From Arthrobacter sp. SLBN-100 (GTDB lineage: Bacteria; Actinomycetota; Actinomycetes; Actinomycetales; Micrococcaceae), in NCBI RefSeq assembly GCF_006715305.1, contig NZ_VFMY01000001.1:4552555-4616554 (forward strand): a DNA stretch of 64,000 nucleotides. The letters run 5' to 3'. This document shows positions 42,478-51,773 of this stretch, piece by piece. The notes beneath the pieces are model-generated. The model saw only the letters and a list, made by a program, of their open reading frames with translations. It was not told the DNA's origin and searched no databases. Positions within the stretch are counted from its first letter, which is position 1. Each line of letters opens with the position of its first letter. The translations under genes were made by a program, and so were the position numbers.

Positions 42478-44169
42478 ATGACCCAAACTGCCCTGACCGG
42501 CCTTGTCACCCCGCCCCGCCTGCCGAACGGCACGCTGCGGATCGTACCGCTCGGCGGACTGGGGGAGATCGGCCGGAACATGGCCGTGTTCGAAATCGAC
42601 GGCAAACTGCTGATCGTCGACTGCGGCGTCCTCTTCCCGGAGGAAACCCAGCCCGGCGTCGACCTGATCCTGCCTGACTTCTCCTACATCGAGGACCGGC
42701 TGGACGATGTGGTAGCCGTCGTCCTCACCCACGGCCACGAGGACCACATCGGTGCTGTGCCGTACCTGCTGCGGCTCCGCGCCGACATTCCCCTGGTGGG
42801 CTCGCAGCTGACCCTTGCCCTGATTGAGGCGAAGCTCCAGGAGCACCGCATCCGGCCCTACACGCTCACGGTGGAAGAGGGCCAGGTAGAGAAGTTCGGG
42901 CCCTTCGAGTGCGAATTCGTGGCCGTCAACCACTCAATCCCTGATGCCTTGGCCGTCTTCATCCGCACCGCAGGCGGCACTGTCCTGCACACCGGCGACT
43001 TCAAGATGGACCAGCTTCCGCTGGATGGCCGCATCACTGACCTCCGGCACTTCGCCAAGCTCGGCGAAGAGGGCGTCGACCTCTTTATGTCGGACTCCAC
43101 CAACGCGGACGTCCCGGGATTCACCACCGCGGAAAAGGAAATCGGCCCCACGCTGGAGCGGCTCTTCGGCCAGGCCACCAAGCGCATCATCGTGGCGTCC
43201 TTCTCCTCGCACGTCCACCGCGTCCAGCAGGTCCTGGACGCCGCCGCAAAGCACAACCGCAAGGTGGCCTTCGTTGGCCGCTCCATGGTCCGGAACATGG
43301 CCATCGCCGAGAAGCTGGGCTACCTGGACGTGCCGCCGGGCCTGATCGTGGACATCAAGAACATCGACAACCTGCCGGACAACCGCGTAGTCCTGATGTC
43401 CACCGGCTCCCAGGGGGAGCCCATGGCGGCGCTGTCCCGGATGGCCAACGGCGACCACCGCGTGGTGGTGGGCGACGGCGATACCGTCATCCTGGCGTCC
43501 AGCCTCATCCCCGGAAACGAAAACGCCGTCTTCCGCATCATCAACGGCCTGCTGAAACTCGGCGCCGATGTCATCCACAAGGGCAACGCCAAGGTGCACG
43601 TCTCCGGCCACGCCGCGGCCGGCGAGCTCCTGTACTGCTACAACATCCTTGAGCCCCTCAACGCCATGCCCGTACACGGCGAGACCCGGCACCTGATCGC
43701 CAACGGCAAGATCGCCATCGAATCCGGCGTTCCGGAAGCCAGCGTGATCCTCGCGGACAACGGCACCGTGATCGATTTGAAGGACCACCGCGCAGATGTG
43801 GTGGGCCAGATCGAGGTCGGCTTTGTCTACGTCGACGGCTCCAGCGTAGGCGAGGTCACCGAGGCCGACCTCAAGGACCGTCAGACCCTGGGCGATGAAG
43901 GCTTCATCTCCATCATCACGGTCATCCACCGCGCCACCGGCAAGGTTGTCTCGGGACCGGAGATTCACGCACGCGGCGTCGCGGAGGAGGATTCCGTCTT
44001 CGACGAGATTATCCCCAAGATCAACGCGGCGCTGGAAGAAGCCGTGCTGAACCACACGGACCACACCACACACCAGCTCCAGCAGGTGGTCCGCAGGGTG
44101 GTGGGCACTTGGGTCAACCGCAAGCTGCGCCGCAAGCCCATGATCATCCCCGTGGTGCTGGAGGCCTGA
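42478..44169 (+). CDS. rnj: Ribonuclease J
   Basis: A 563-residue metallo-beta-lactamase/beta-CASP nuclease with 5'-to-3' exo- and endonuclease activity in RNA turnover. The zinc motif H85-G-H87-E-D89-H90 lies in VLTHGHEDHIGAVPYL. FVAVNHSIPDALAV and HTGDFKMD complete the metal site, and the beta-CASP segment includes VPVHGETRHL-type residues (AMPVHGETRHLIANG). The C-terminal domain spans about residues 460-563. GGAAAG lies before the ATG. It probably works with PNPase, also encoded in the window. Confidence 0.96.
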   Translation: MTQTALTGLVTPPRLPNGTLRIVPLGGLGEIGRNMAVFEIDGKLLIVDCGVLFPEETQPGVDLILPDFSYIEDRLDDVVAVVLTHGHEDHIGAVPYLLRLRADIPLVGSQLTLALIEAKLQEHRIRPYTLTVEEGQVEKFGPFECEFVAVNHSIPDALAVFIRTAGGTVLHTGDFKMDQLPLDGRITDLRHFAKLGEEGVDLFMSDSTNADVPGFTTAEKEIGPTLERLFGQATKRIIVASFSSHVHRVQQVLDAAAKHNRKVAFVGRSMVRNMAIAEKLGYLDVPPGLIVDIKNIDNLPDNRVVLMSTGSQGEPMAALSRMANGDHRVVVGDGDTVILASSLIPGNENAVFRIINGLLKLGADVIHKGNAKVHVSGHAAAGELLYCYNILEPLNAMPVHGETRHLIANGKIAIESGVPEASVILADNGTVIDLKDHRADVVGQIEVGFVYVDGSSVGEVTEADLKDRQTLGDEGFISIITVIHRATGKVVSGPEIHARGVAEEDSVFDEIIPKINAALEEAVLNHTDHTTHQLQQVVRRVVGTWVNRKLRRKPMIIPVVLEA

Positions 44170-44187
44170 CAGCCACCACTGCCGGTT

Positions 44188-44226
44188 CCGGCCCGTACTC
44201 CGCCACACGCCTGGAGTACGGGCCGG
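44188..44226 (+). terminator. Hairpin terminator after rnj
   Basis: CCGGCCCGTACTCC (44188-44201) is perfectly complementary to GGAGTACGGGCCGG (44213-44226) around an 11-base loop, 18 bases past the rnj stop. No T-run follows. Confidence 0.7.
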
Positions 44227-44325
44227 AGGTGCTTAATCCGTCCGGACCGTTTCCCCTTGATTGAGGGGGATCGGCCAAGCTCCAAATCCCCGGGAAACCG
44301 GCCCTGTTCCGGTACCGTGGCTAGT

Positions 44326-47226
44326 ATGGCCACACGTACTACTTCCGCGCCCAATGGTTCCAGCAGGACCAGTTCCGGCAGCAAATCCGGCGGCTCCGGC
44401 GGCCGCGGTTCCGGCTCCACGGCAGCGAAATCCCCGGCCAGGTCCGGGCGGACCGGGAGCTCCGGCACGGCCAGGACGCGCCAGCTTCCCGCCGTCGAAC
44501 AGCACCAGCCGTGGCTGCTCCGGGTGGTGGGCGGAGCGTGGCTGGGCATTGGCCACCTGGTGGGCGGAGGAGTGCGGCGCATCGGCCATGACGTCAGCGA
44601 CCTCCCGGCCGACGAGCGCCGCGACGGCGCAGCCCTTTTCAACCTGGCCCTGGGTATTTTCATCGCCACTTTCGCCTGGTGGGGCCTGACCGGCTGGTTC
44701 CCGGACGCCGTCTACAGCGTGGTGAACGGGACGTTCGGCTGGATGTCGCTGCTGCTTCCGCTGATGCTTTTTGCCTGCGCCTTCCGGCTCTTCCGCCAGC
44801 CCTCCGACGGGCGCGGCAACAACAGGGTGGGCATCGGGTTCCTCATCATGACGTTTGCCGGCTGCGGCCTGGCCCACATTTTGGGTGGACAGCCCACCGT
44901 TGCCCAGGGCTTTGACGGCCTGCGCCAGGCCGGCGGAATGCTGGGCTTCCTTGGCGCCTCCCCATTGGCCGCGATCCATCCGGCCGTGCCCCTGGCGCTG
45001 TACGGGCTGCTGGCTTTTGTGTCGTTGCTCATCATCACCGCCACGCCGTTCGGCGCCATCCCGCGGCGGCTGCGCGGCGCATACGAGCACCTGATGGGCA
45101 TCGATCTCCTGGACGAGGAGCAGGACGGGAACAAGCACGACCGAAGCTACCTTGAGCGGACCCCGCCTGCAGCGCCGAAAAAGAAGAAGCGCCGCTTCTT
45201 TGGCAAGGATGAGGAGGCCGACGCCGGCCTGGAAGGTTATGTGGGCGACGAAGCCTTCGAGCATGCGGTCGTCGATGACGACGATCCACAGCCGCCACGT
45301 CCCGCCCCCGGCGTCCGCCGTCCCACCCAGGCGGAAATCGCCGTCGAAAAAATCAAGGCCGCGCAAGGGCTCGGCAGCGCCGCGGCGGCGGGCCCGGACA
45401 ACGCGACCGAAGCCATCCCGATGGTCACTCCCGGTATGGCCGCTCCCGGCACCAAACCGGCTGCCGCACCCACCGTGCCCTCCAACCCGGTGGCTCCCGC
45501 ACCGCCGCCCGTTCCCATCCCGCAGCGCACCGAGCAACTGTCGCTCGCCGGCGACGTGACGTACACGCTCCCGGCGTCGGACTACCTCACCCCCGGGTCC
45601 ATCCCGAAGGAGCGCACGGAAGCCAACGACGCCGTCGTCGCTGCCCTGACCGACACGCTCCAACAGTTCAACGTTGATGCCACGGTGACGGGTTTCAGCC
45701 GCGGTCCCACCGTCACCCGGTACGAGATCGAACTCGCGTCCGGAACCAAGGTGGAGCGGGTCACTGCGCTCTCCAAGAACATCTCCTACGCGGTCGCCTC
45801 CAGCGATGTGCGGATCCTCAGCCCCATCCCGGGAAAATCCGCGATTGGCATCGAGATTCCCAATACCGACCGCGAGACCGTGTCCCTGGGCGACGTGCTC
45901 CGCAGCCAGAACGCCCGCCGCACCGAGCACCCGATGGTGATGGGCGTGGGCAAGGACGTGGAGGGCGGCTACGTGGTGGCCAACCTCGCCAAGATGCCCC
46001 ACCTGCTGGTGGCCGGCGCCACCGGTGCCGGTAAGTCCTCCTTCGTGAACTCCATGATCACGTCCATCCTCATGCGCGCCACCCCGGACGAGGTGCGGAT
46101 GGTGATGGTGGACCCGAAGCGTGTGGAACTCACCGCTTACGAAGGCGTCCCGCACCTCATCACGCCCATCATCACCAACCCCAAGAAGGCCGCCGAAGCC
46201 CTCCAATGGGTGGTCCGCGAGATGGACGCACGCTATGACGACCTCGCCAACTACGGGTTCAAGCACATCGACGACTTCAACAAGGCCGTCCGTGCCGGCA
46301 AGGTCCAGCCGCCGGTGGACTCCAAGCGGGTCATCCGTCCGTACCCCTACCTGCTGGTGATCGTGGACGAACTTGCAGACCTCATGATGGTCGCTCCGCG
46401 TGATGTTGAAGACTCGATCGTCCGCATCACCCAGCTCGCGCGTGCCGCCGGCATCCACCTGGTCCTGGCCACCCAGCGGCCGTCGGTGGACGTGGTGACC
46501 GGCCTGATCAAGGCCAACGTTCCCTCCAGGATGGCGTTTGCCACCTCCTCCGTGACCGACTCCCGGGTTGTCCTGGACCAGCCGGGCGCGGAAAAGCTCA
46601 TTGGCCAGGGTGACGCCCTCTTCCTGCCCATGGGCGCTTCCAAAGCGATGCGCGTCCAAGGCGCCTGGGTGACGGAGTCCGAAATCCACAAGGTGGTGGA
46701 GCACGTCAAGGGACAGCTCCAGGCCACCTACCGCGACGACGTTGCGGCGGAGGCGCCCAAGAAGCAGATCGACGACGACATCGGGGACGACCTCGAGGTA
46801 TTGCTGCAGGCCACCGAACTGGTGGTCACCACGCAGTTCGGCTCCACGTCCATGCTGCAGCGCAAGCTGCGGGTTGGATTCGCGAAGGCGGGCCGCCTCA
46901 TGGACCTGCTCGAATCGCGGGGAGTGGTGGGCCCCTCCGAAGGGTCGAAGGCCCGCGACGTGTTGGTGAAACCGGACGACCTCGCCCCCGTCCTGGCCGC
47001 CATGAAGGGCCAGGAGGTCCCGGCCGCACCGGATGCCCAGACAGCCGCGCTCAGCGACAACGCCAACGCCAACATCGCCCAGGGCGGGTACGCCGAAGAC
47101 CTGGTGGCCGCGGACCTGGACCAGCGCAAGCAGAACGTGGAATATTACGACGGCTCCGATTCCCCGCCAGGCGGGTATGACGACGAGGACGGCTCCGAAG
47201 ACGCCTGGTCCCTCACAGGACGCTAG
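44326..47226 (+). CDS. ftsK: DNA translocase FtsK
   Basis: A 966-residue septal DNA pump that moves chromosome dimers at division. The N-terminal membrane domain has four hydrophobic helices (about residues 95-250). A Pro/Ala-rich linker follows (about 290-400), then the alpha/beta motor with Walker A GATGAGKSS (K570) and Walker B LLVIVDELADLMM. The C-terminal gamma winged-helix domain (TELVVTTQFGSTSMLQRKLR, then GFAKAGRLMDLLESRGVVGP) reads KOPS sites. ATG at 44326 has TACCGT (44313-44318) seven bases upstream; an in-frame ATG at 44257 is unlikely. Confidence 0.95.
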   Translation: MATRTTSAPNGSSRTSSGSKSGGSGGRGSGSTAAKSPARSGRTGSSGTARTRQLPAVEQHQPWLLRVVGGAWLGIGHLVGGGVRRIGHDVSDLPADERRDGAALFNLALGIFIATFAWWGLTGWFPDAVYSVVNGTFGWMSLLLPLMLFACAFRLFRQPSDGRGNNRVGIGFLIMTFAGCGLAHILGGQPTVAQGFDGLRQAGGMLGFLGASPLAAIHPAVPLALYGLLAFVSLLIITATPFGAIPRRLRGAYEHLMGIDLLDEEQDGNKHDRSYLERTPPAAPKKKKRRFFGKDEEADAGLEGYVGDEAFEHAVVDDDDPQPPRPAPGVRRPTQAEIAVEKIKAAQGLGSAAAAGPDNATEAIPMVTPGMAAPGTKPAAAPTVPSNPVAPAPPPVPIPQRTEQLSLAGDVTYTLPASDYLTPGSIPKERTEANDAVVAALTDTLQQFNVDATVTGFSRGPTVTRYEIELASGTKVERVTALSKNISYAVASSDVRILSPIPGKSAIGIEIPNTDRETVSLGDVLRSQNARRTEHPMVMGVGKDVEGGYVVANLAKMPHLLVAGATGAGKSSFVNSMITSILMRATPDEVRMVMVDPKRVELTAYEGVPHLITPIITNPKKAAEALQWVVREMDARYDDLANYGFKHIDDFNKAVRAGKVQPPVDSKRVIRPYPYLLVIVDELADLMMVAPRDVEDSIVRITQLARAAGIHLVLATQRPSVDVVTGLIKANVPSRMAFATSSVTDSRVVLDQPGAEKLIGQGDALFLPMGASKAMRVQGAWVTESEIHKVVEHVKGQLQATYRDDVAAEAPKKQIDDDIGDDLEVLLQATELVVTTQFGSTSMLQRKLRVGFAKAGRLMDLLESRGVVGPSEGSKARDVLVKPDDLAPVLAAMKGQEVPAAPDAQTAALSDNANANIAQGGYAEDLVAADLDQRKQNVEYYDGSDSPPGGYDDEDGSEDAWSLTGR

Positions 47227-47237
47227 CCCGGAGACGG

Positions 47238-47243
47238 TAGCCT
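47238..47243 (+). promoter_or_regulatory. Predicted -10 element (TAGCCT) of pgsA
   Basis: TAGCCT ends six bases before the GTG at 47250. AGAAAGG between the two is too close to act as a normal Shine-Dalgarno. Confidence 0.45.
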
Positions 47244-47249
47244 AGAAAG

Positions 47250-47894
47250 GTGACTAGCACCGATGCCACCGCGGCCGGCCCAAACCGTGCCGGGGTCTGG
47301 AACCTTCCGAATATCCTGACCATGCTCCGCATCGCGCTGGTGCCGTTCTTCGTCTGGTTCCTGATCGCGGACGCGCCCGGACTCCACAGCCAGTCCGGGC
47401 CCTGGCGCTGGGCAGCAGCGGCCGCGTTCGCCGTCGCGATTTACACTGACAAGCTCGACGGCGATATCGCCCGGAGCCGGAACCTCGTGACCGATTTCGG
47501 CAAGATCGCCGACCCCATTGCAGACAAGCTGCTCACCGGTTCTGCCCTGGTGATGCTGTCCGTGCTCGGCGAACTCCCCTGGTGGGCCACCCTGGTGATC
47601 CTGGTGCGTGAGTGGGGGGTCACTGCCCTGCGCTTCTTCGTCATCCGTTACGGCGTCATTCCTGCCTCGCGGGGAGGCAAGCTTAAAACCGTGGTCCAGA
47701 CGGCAGCCATCTTCCTTTACCTCCTCCCGTTGGCCGCCGTTGCGCCGTGGCTCACCTGGGTGGCGTTCGCCGTCATGATGGTGGCCGTGGCAATCACCGT
47801 CTGGACCGGCGTCGAGTATGTTGTTGAGGCGATGCGCCTGCGCGCCAAGGGGAAAGTCCAGGGAACCACCAACAGGGGACAGGAAACGACGTGA
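47250..47894 (+). CDS. pgsA: CDP-diacylglycerol--glycerol-3-phosphate 3-phosphatidyltransferase
   Basis: A 214-residue CDP-alcohol phosphatidyltransferase making phosphatidylglycerol phosphate in the membrane. The family motif is complete: DKLDGDIARSRNLVTDFGKI then ADPIADK, with all catalytic aspartates. About five to six hydrophobic helices surround it. The pncC start overlaps its stop codon by four bases (GTGA). A TAGCCT hexamer six bases before the GTG suggests a leaderless mRNA for the pgsA-pncC pair. Confidence 0.93.
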   Translation: MTSTDATAAGPNRAGVWNLPNILTMLRIALVPFFVWFLIADAPGLHSQSGPWRWAAAAAFAVAIYTDKLDGDIARSRNLVTDFGKIADPIADKLLTGSALVMLSVLGELPWWATLVILVREWGVTALRFFVIRYGVIPASRGGKLKTVVQTAAIFLYLLPLAAVAPWLTWVAFAVMMVAVAITVWTGVEYVVEAMRLRAKGKVQGTTNRGQETT

Positions 47895-48385
47895 CCAACC
47901 AGCACCATCTGTCGCTTCACCATCTGGCCGAGCAGGCAGTCAGGCAAGCCCTGGAGCTCAGGCGCACCGTGGCAACAGCCGAATCCCTGACTGCCGGCAT
48001 GGTGACAGCAGTCCTCGCTGACACTCCCGGCGCCTCCGGAATGCTGCAGGGCGGTGTGGTGGCCTACCAGAACTCCGTCAAGGCGGACGTGCTGCAGGTT
48101 TCCGCTGAACTGCTGGCCCGCGTCGGATCCGTTGACAGCGGCGTGGCCGCCGAAATGGCTGAAGGTGCGCGCACGGCCCTTGGCGCCGATATTGGCGTGG
48201 CCACTACAGGCGTTGCCGGGCCGGAAGCACACGACGGGAAACCGGTGGGAACGGTGTACATCGGCGTTGCCACGGCAGCGGGAACAACCGGCTACGAGTA
48301 TGTGTTCTCAGGGAACCGGGCAGAAATCCGGGGGCAGGCCTGTGGGGCTGCCCTGGAAAGGCTGATCGAAGTTCTGGCTTCCTGA
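47891..48385 (+). CDS. pncC: Nicotinamide-nucleotide amidase (CinA C-terminal domain protein)
   Basis: A 164-residue stand-alone CinA C-terminal domain, the NMN deamidase of pyridine nucleotide recycling. The motifs are TVATAESLTAGMV, GGVVAYQNSVKADVL and IGVATTGVAGPEAHDGKPVG, with GTVYIGVA. Its place between pgsA and a ClgR-type gene upstream of recA is conserved in actinobacteria. The GTG overlaps the pgsA stop, so it is translationally coupled. Confidence 0.93.
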   Translation: MTNQHHLSLHHLAEQAVRQALELRRTVATAESLTAGMVTAVLADTPGASGMLQGGVVAYQNSVKADVLQVSAELLARVGSVDSGVAAEMAEGARTALGADIGVATTGVAGPEAHDGKPVGTVYIGVATAAGTTGYEYVFSGNRAEIRGQACGAALERLIEVLAS

Positions 48386-48488
48386 AGTTACCCGGTTGTA
48401 AAGTTGGTGGGAACAAAAGCCGGTACCGATTAGTTATTACATTGTGTCGCTTCCGGAGAGCGGGGGCGCCTAGGATGAAAACACTAAT

Positions 48489-48508
48489 GGTTCGCTTCAC
48501 GGCGAACC
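48489..48508. promoter_or_regulatory. ClgR-type operator upstream of the HTH regulator gene
   Basis: GGTTCGC-TTCACG-GCGAACC is a near-perfect dyad and fits the published ClgR consensus GTTCGCY-N5-GCG exactly. It lies about 30 bp before the regulator ATG and just after a TAGGAT hexamer (48470-48475). This suggests autoregulation. Confidence 0.7.
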
Positions 48509-48536
48509 GGACTTAACGAGGAGCAAGGCGATACAG

Positions 48537-48989
48537 ATGGTAAAGCAGCCCGTATCCGTAAACGGCGTTGTCCGCTGGAAGGATGTGGGCCTCGCCGATC
48601 AGGCTAAGAGCGAACAGAAGGAGCGCAAGATGGTAGTACTTCGTCACGAAATCGGTGATGTCCTGCGCGATGTTCGCCAGCGTCAGGGGCGTACGCTCCG
48701 TGAAGTCTCGCACAGCGCCCGTGTCTCCCTGGGTTACCTCAGCGAGGTGGAGCGCGGTCAGAAGGAAGCATCTTCCGAGCTGCTGTCCTCAATCTGCTCG
48801 GCCCTGGACGTCCCGTTGTCCAGCATGCTCCGCGAGGTCAGCGACCGCGTAGCGGTAGCCGAAGGCGTAGCCGTTCCGGACACCGTTCCGCAGGAATTCT
48901 CCCAGCGTTACGGACGCGATCTTGACCGCGACCTTAACAACGAACTTAACGATGAACTTTCAACGGGCCTCCTCTCCGGCGCCCGGTAA
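48537..48989 (+). CDS. clgR: XRE-family HTH regulator, ClgR-like
   Basis: Up to 150 residues. The helix-turn-helix covers [20 protein letters not shown] then [20 protein letters not shown], with [20 protein letters not shown], the sequence typical of ClgR, which activates clp protease and other stress genes in actinobacteria. The C-terminal end is acidic and Asn/Asp-rich. Two starts are plausible: ATG 48537, or ATG 48630 with GGAG seven bases upstream (119 residues). The ClgR-type dyad upstream supports autoregulation. It is part of the conserved pgsA-pncC-clgR block. Confidence 0.88.
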   Translation: MVKQPVSVNGVVRWKDVGLADQAKSEQKERKMVVLRHEIGDVLRDVRQRQGRTLREVSHSARVSLGYLSEVERGQKEASSELLSSICSALDVPLSSMLREVSDRVAVAEGVAVPDTVPQEFSQRYGRDLDRDLNNELNDELSTGLLSGAR

Positions 48990-49020
48990 GGATTGATCCA
49001 CCACAAGGTGGAGTCCTGCA

Positions 49021-49057
49021 CATGAAGCCCCCGGCAGTGCGCCGGGGGCTTCATGTG
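49021..49057. terminator. Bidirectional terminator between clgR and the MarR gene
   Basis: A perfect 16-bp stem (49021-49036 and 49042-49057, ACATGAAGCCCCCGGC) with a five-base loop lies between two convergent genes. It can serve both directions. Confidence 0.8.
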
Positions 49058-49079
49058 TGTCTATCCGCTTTCGTGAGCT

Positions 49080-49613
49080 CTACTTCTCTCCGCCGGGGGG
49101 AGCCGGCGGGGCGTCCTGCGGGAAACCATCGCGCTCATACGTGGCGTTCAGCTTGGCCATAAACCGGGCCAGCTCCTGCAAGTCTTCCACGGGCCATTCA
49201 CCCAGCCGCTCCCTAAAGACCTGGCGGCGGGCGTCCTGGACCTGGTGCATCTTTTCCTCACCCTTGGGAGTGAGCCGGATGGCCTGGGCGCGTCCGTCCA
49301 GCGGATCCGCTTCCTTGGAAACCAGGCCGATGCTTTCGAGGAACGCAATCTGCCGGCTGACCGAGGGCTTGCCCACGCCAATGTTCATTGCGAGATCGGT
49401 GAGCCGGATAGGGCCCTCCCGCCGGATGACTGTCAGCAGGCCGTATGCAGCGGGCTCCATGTCCGGGTGGACCTGGCGGGAAAGCTGGTTGGAGATGGCC
49501 CGTGCGCGCCGCCAGAAGAGGCTGATCTGGTGTTCCACGTTCTGCAATGCTGCGTCCACCAAATAATCGTCGTCGCGGCCGGTGGGGGTCGGGGCGGCAG
49601 GGGAGTTGCTCAT
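49080..49613 (-). CDS. MarR family transcriptional regulator
   Basis: A 177-residue regulator with the MarR winged helix: AAYGLLTVIRREGPIRLTDL, AMNIGVGKPSVSRQIAFLES, and the wing DPLDGRAQAIRLTPKGEEKM. Such proteins bind palindromes as dimers, often in response to phenolic or oxidative signals; the target and ligand are unknown. The minus-strand -10 TAGAAT (49626-49621) lies seven bases before the ATG, so the mRNA is probably leaderless. It is divergent from the DUF3046 gene, with overlapping promoter regions. Confidence 0.9.
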   Translation of the reverse strand: MSNSPAAPTPTGRDDDYLVDAALQNVEHQISLFWRRARAISNQLSRQVHPDMEPAAYGLLTVIRREGPIRLTDLAMNIGVGKPSVSRQIAFLESIGLVSKEADPLDGRAQAIRLTPKGEEKMHQVQDARRQVFRERLGEWPVEDLQELARFMAKLNATYERDGFPQDAPPAPPGGEK

Positions 49614-49654
49614 GGCAACAATTCTAGGGTGCGGGATCGTGAGAGACTCAACAG

Positions 49655-49879
49655 GTGCGAATCAGCGACTACTGGCGACTTATGGACGACGAATTTGGTG
49701 CCGGCTACTCGCGTGTCCTCAGCAATACCCTTGTTCTTGCCGGGGTGGGCGGCCGCACCGCGGATCAGGCGCTGGCCGCCGGTGTGGAGCCGCGCAAGGT
49801 GTGGCTGGCGGTCTGTGATGTCCAGGATGTCCCCGCTGAGCGCAGGCTTGGCCGGGACATCAAACCCCGCGCCGAATAG
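49655..49879 (+). CDS. DUF3046 family protein
   Basis: A 74-residue protein (VRISDYWRLMDDEFGAGYSR...) of the DUF3046 family, which is found directly upstream of recA across actinobacteria. Its function is unknown. GTG at 49655; a TAGGGT hexamer at 49625-49630 would give a leader of about 20 bases. It ends 193 bases before recA, and the recA SOS box lies in that gap. Confidence 0.85.
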   Translation: MRISDYWRLMDDEFGAGYSRVLSNTLVLAGVGGRTADQALAAGVEPRKVWLAVCDVQDVPAERRLGRDIKPRAE

Positions 49880-49912
49880 CGCCCTTTCTGGCGGACACGC
49901 CGAGCCCGCGGT

Positions 49913-49928
49913 TCGAATACCTGTTCGG
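49913..49928. promoter_or_regulatory. LexA/SOS box of recA
   Basis: TCGAATACCTGTTCGG differs from the TCGAAC-N4-GTTCGA consensus by two bases. TATGCT at about 49936-49941 is a candidate -10 right after it. It lies 145 bases before the recA ATG. Confidence 0.8.
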
Positions 49929-50072
49929 GTAAAGCTATGCTTTTCGTAGCGGGTTTTCCACATAGCCGCCGTCCTCCGGCCGGAATGTCAGTGGGTCCCA
50001 TTAGCGTCAGAGATGACCAATAAACGGCCGCTGAGGCCACTCCAAAGCGAGAAAGCATTAGAGGTGTGAACC

Positions 50073-51128
50073 ATGGCGGCAGCCCCGGATCGTGCAAAAG
50101 CGCTCGAAGCAGCGCTGGCCCAGATCGACAAGCAGTTCGGTAAAGGCTCGGTCATGCGGCTCGGCGACGAAGTCCGGGCCCCCATCGAGGTCATCCCCAC
50201 CGGCTCCATTGCCCTGGACGTAGCCCTGGGTATTGGCGGCCTTCCCCGCGGCCGCGTGGTTGAAATCTACGGCCCGGAATCCTCCGGTAAAACCACCGTG
50301 GCTCTGCACGCCGTGGCCAACGCCCAGCGCCTGGGAGGCATCGCCGCGTTCATTGACGCCGAGCACGCCCTGGACCCGGAGTACGCCGCGAAACTCGGTG
50401 TGGACACGGACGCGCTCCTGGTCTCACAGCCAGACACCGGCGAGCAGGCACTGGAGATCATGGACATGCTGGTTGGTTCAGGCTCCCTCGATGTCATCGT
50501 CATCGACTCCGTTGCCGCCCTGGTGCCCCGCGCCGAAATCGAGGGCGATATGGGCGACAGCCACGTGGGCCTCCAGGCACGGCTGATGAGCCAGGCCCTG
50601 CGTAAGATCACCGGCCGCCTGAGCCAGACCAAAACCACGGCGATCTTTATCAACCAGCTCCGTGAAAAGATCGGTGTTTTCTTCGGTTCCCCCGAAACCA
50701 CCACCGGTGGTAAGGCCCTGAAGTTCTACGCCTCCATCCGTATCGACGTGCGCCGCATCCAGACCCTCAAGGAAGGCGCGGATTCGGTCGGTAACCGTAC
50801 CAAAGCCAAGATCGTCAAGAACAAGATGGCCCCGCCCTTCAAGGTGGCCGAGTTCGACATCATCTATGGCCAGGGCATTTCCCGCGAGGGCGGCATCATC
50901 GACATGGGTGTTGAGCACGGCATCATCAAGAAGTCCGGCTCCTGGTTTACGTACGACGGCGACCAACTGGGCCAGGGCATGGAAAACTCACGCCGGTTCC
51001 TCCGCGACAACCCCGAGCTGGCGGCGGAGCTGGAGCGACTGATCAAGGAAAAGCTTGGCGTTGGCGTGAAGCCGGCGGAGCCCGAGTCCAAGGACTCCCC
51101 GAAGCTGAAGGCCGTTGACGGGTTCTAA
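50073..51128 (+). CDS. recA: Recombinase RecA
   Basis: A 351-residue RecA that forms filaments on single-stranded DNA, drives strand exchange and triggers LexA self-cleavage. Walker A is GPESSGKTT (residues 67-75). Loop regions include [20 protein letters not shown] and [20 protein letters not shown]. No intein is present. ATG 50073 follows AGAGGTGTG. The SOS box at 49913 controls it, and recX follows 3 bases downstream. Confidence 0.98.
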   Translation: MAAAPDRAKALEAALAQIDKQFGKGSVMRLGDEVRAPIEVIPTGSIALDVALGIGGLPRGRVVEIYGPESSGKTTVALHAVANAQRLGGIAAFIDAEHALDPEYAAKLGVDTDALLVSQPDTGEQALEIMDMLVGSGSLDVIVIDSVAALVPRAEIEGDMGDSHVGLQARLMSQALRKITGRLSQTKTTAIFINQLREKIGVFFGSPETTTGGKALKFYASIRIDVRRIQTLKEGADSVGNRTKAKIVKNKMAPPFKVAEFDIIYGQGISREGGIIDMGVEHGIIKKSGSWFTYDGDQLGQGMENSRRFLRDNPELAAELERLIKEKLGVGVKPAEPESKDSPKLKAVDGF

Positions 51129-51131
51129 CCG

Positions 51132-51770
51132 TTGACCGGTACTGACAACGCGCGCCCCCGCCGGTCCCGGACCGGCGGCGGGCGCGCTGTTTCCTCTTCA
51201 GATGCATACCCGGATGGCCCGGACCCTGACTCTCCAATTTCTGAAGACGCCGAACCGGATCCTTTCTCGGTGGCCCGGGCGATCATCTACCGGCAGTTGA
51301 CCACCTCAGCGAAAAGCAGGCTTCAACTGGCCCGCAAGCTTTCCGAGCGGAACATCCCGGAGCACGTTGCAGAGTCGGTATTGGACAAGTTCGAGGAAGC
51401 CCGCCTCATTAACGACGCCGATTTCGCCGACATGTGGGTGCGGAGCCGCTCGCAGTCCCGCAAGCTTGCCAAGGGTGCGCTCCGTCGGGAACTGGCGGAA
51501 AAAGGTGTCGACCAGGAAACCGCTGCGGCAGCCCTGGAGCAGATCTCCGACGCTGATGAGGAAGCCGCTGCGAGGAGCCTGGTGGAGCGGAAGCTGCGGC
51601 CCGGCGCCGATCTGGCAGACCGGGCACAGCGGGAGAAAGCCACGCGCCGGCTGGCATCCATGCTGGCACGGAAGGGCTACCAGCCGTCCCAGGCATTCCG
51701 CATCGTGACCGAGGTCCTGGACGCCCATGCGGCCCCCGACCATGACGAGCCTTTCAACCGGTACCCTTAA
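51132..51770 (+). CDS. recX: Regulatory protein RecX
   Basis: A 212-residue RecX that limits RecA filament growth. After a 45-residue variable lead the RecX helical repeats appear: AIIYRQLTTSAKSRLQLARK, VLDKFEEARLINDADFADMW, GALRRELAEKGVDQETAAAA and the last RRLASMLARKGYQPSQAFRI. TTG at 51132 follows the recA stop by three bases without a clear Shine-Dalgarno; the true start could lie a few codons in. It is co-transcribed with recA. Confidence 0.92.
   Translation: MTGTDNARPRRSRTGGGRAVSSSDAYPDGPDPDSPISEDAEPDPFSVARAIIYRQLTTSAKSRLQLARKLSERNIPEHVAESVLDKFEEARLINDADFADMWVRSRSQSRKLAKGALRRELAEKGVDQETAAAALEQISDADEEAAARSLVERKLRPGADLADRAQREKATRRLASMLARKGYQPSQAFRIVTEVLDAHAAPDHDEPFNRYP
51762..51767 (+). 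promoter_or_regulatory. Predicted -10 element (TACCCT) of miaB inside the recX end
   Basis: TACCCT overlaps the last recX codons and ends six bases before the miaB GTG. It could uncouple miaB from SOS control of recA-recX. Confidence 0.4.
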
Positions 51771-51773
51771 CAG

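Noticed and set aside
42934..44208. 424-codon open frame antisense to rnj
   Set aside because: Same reason: composition shadow of a conserved gene without motifs.
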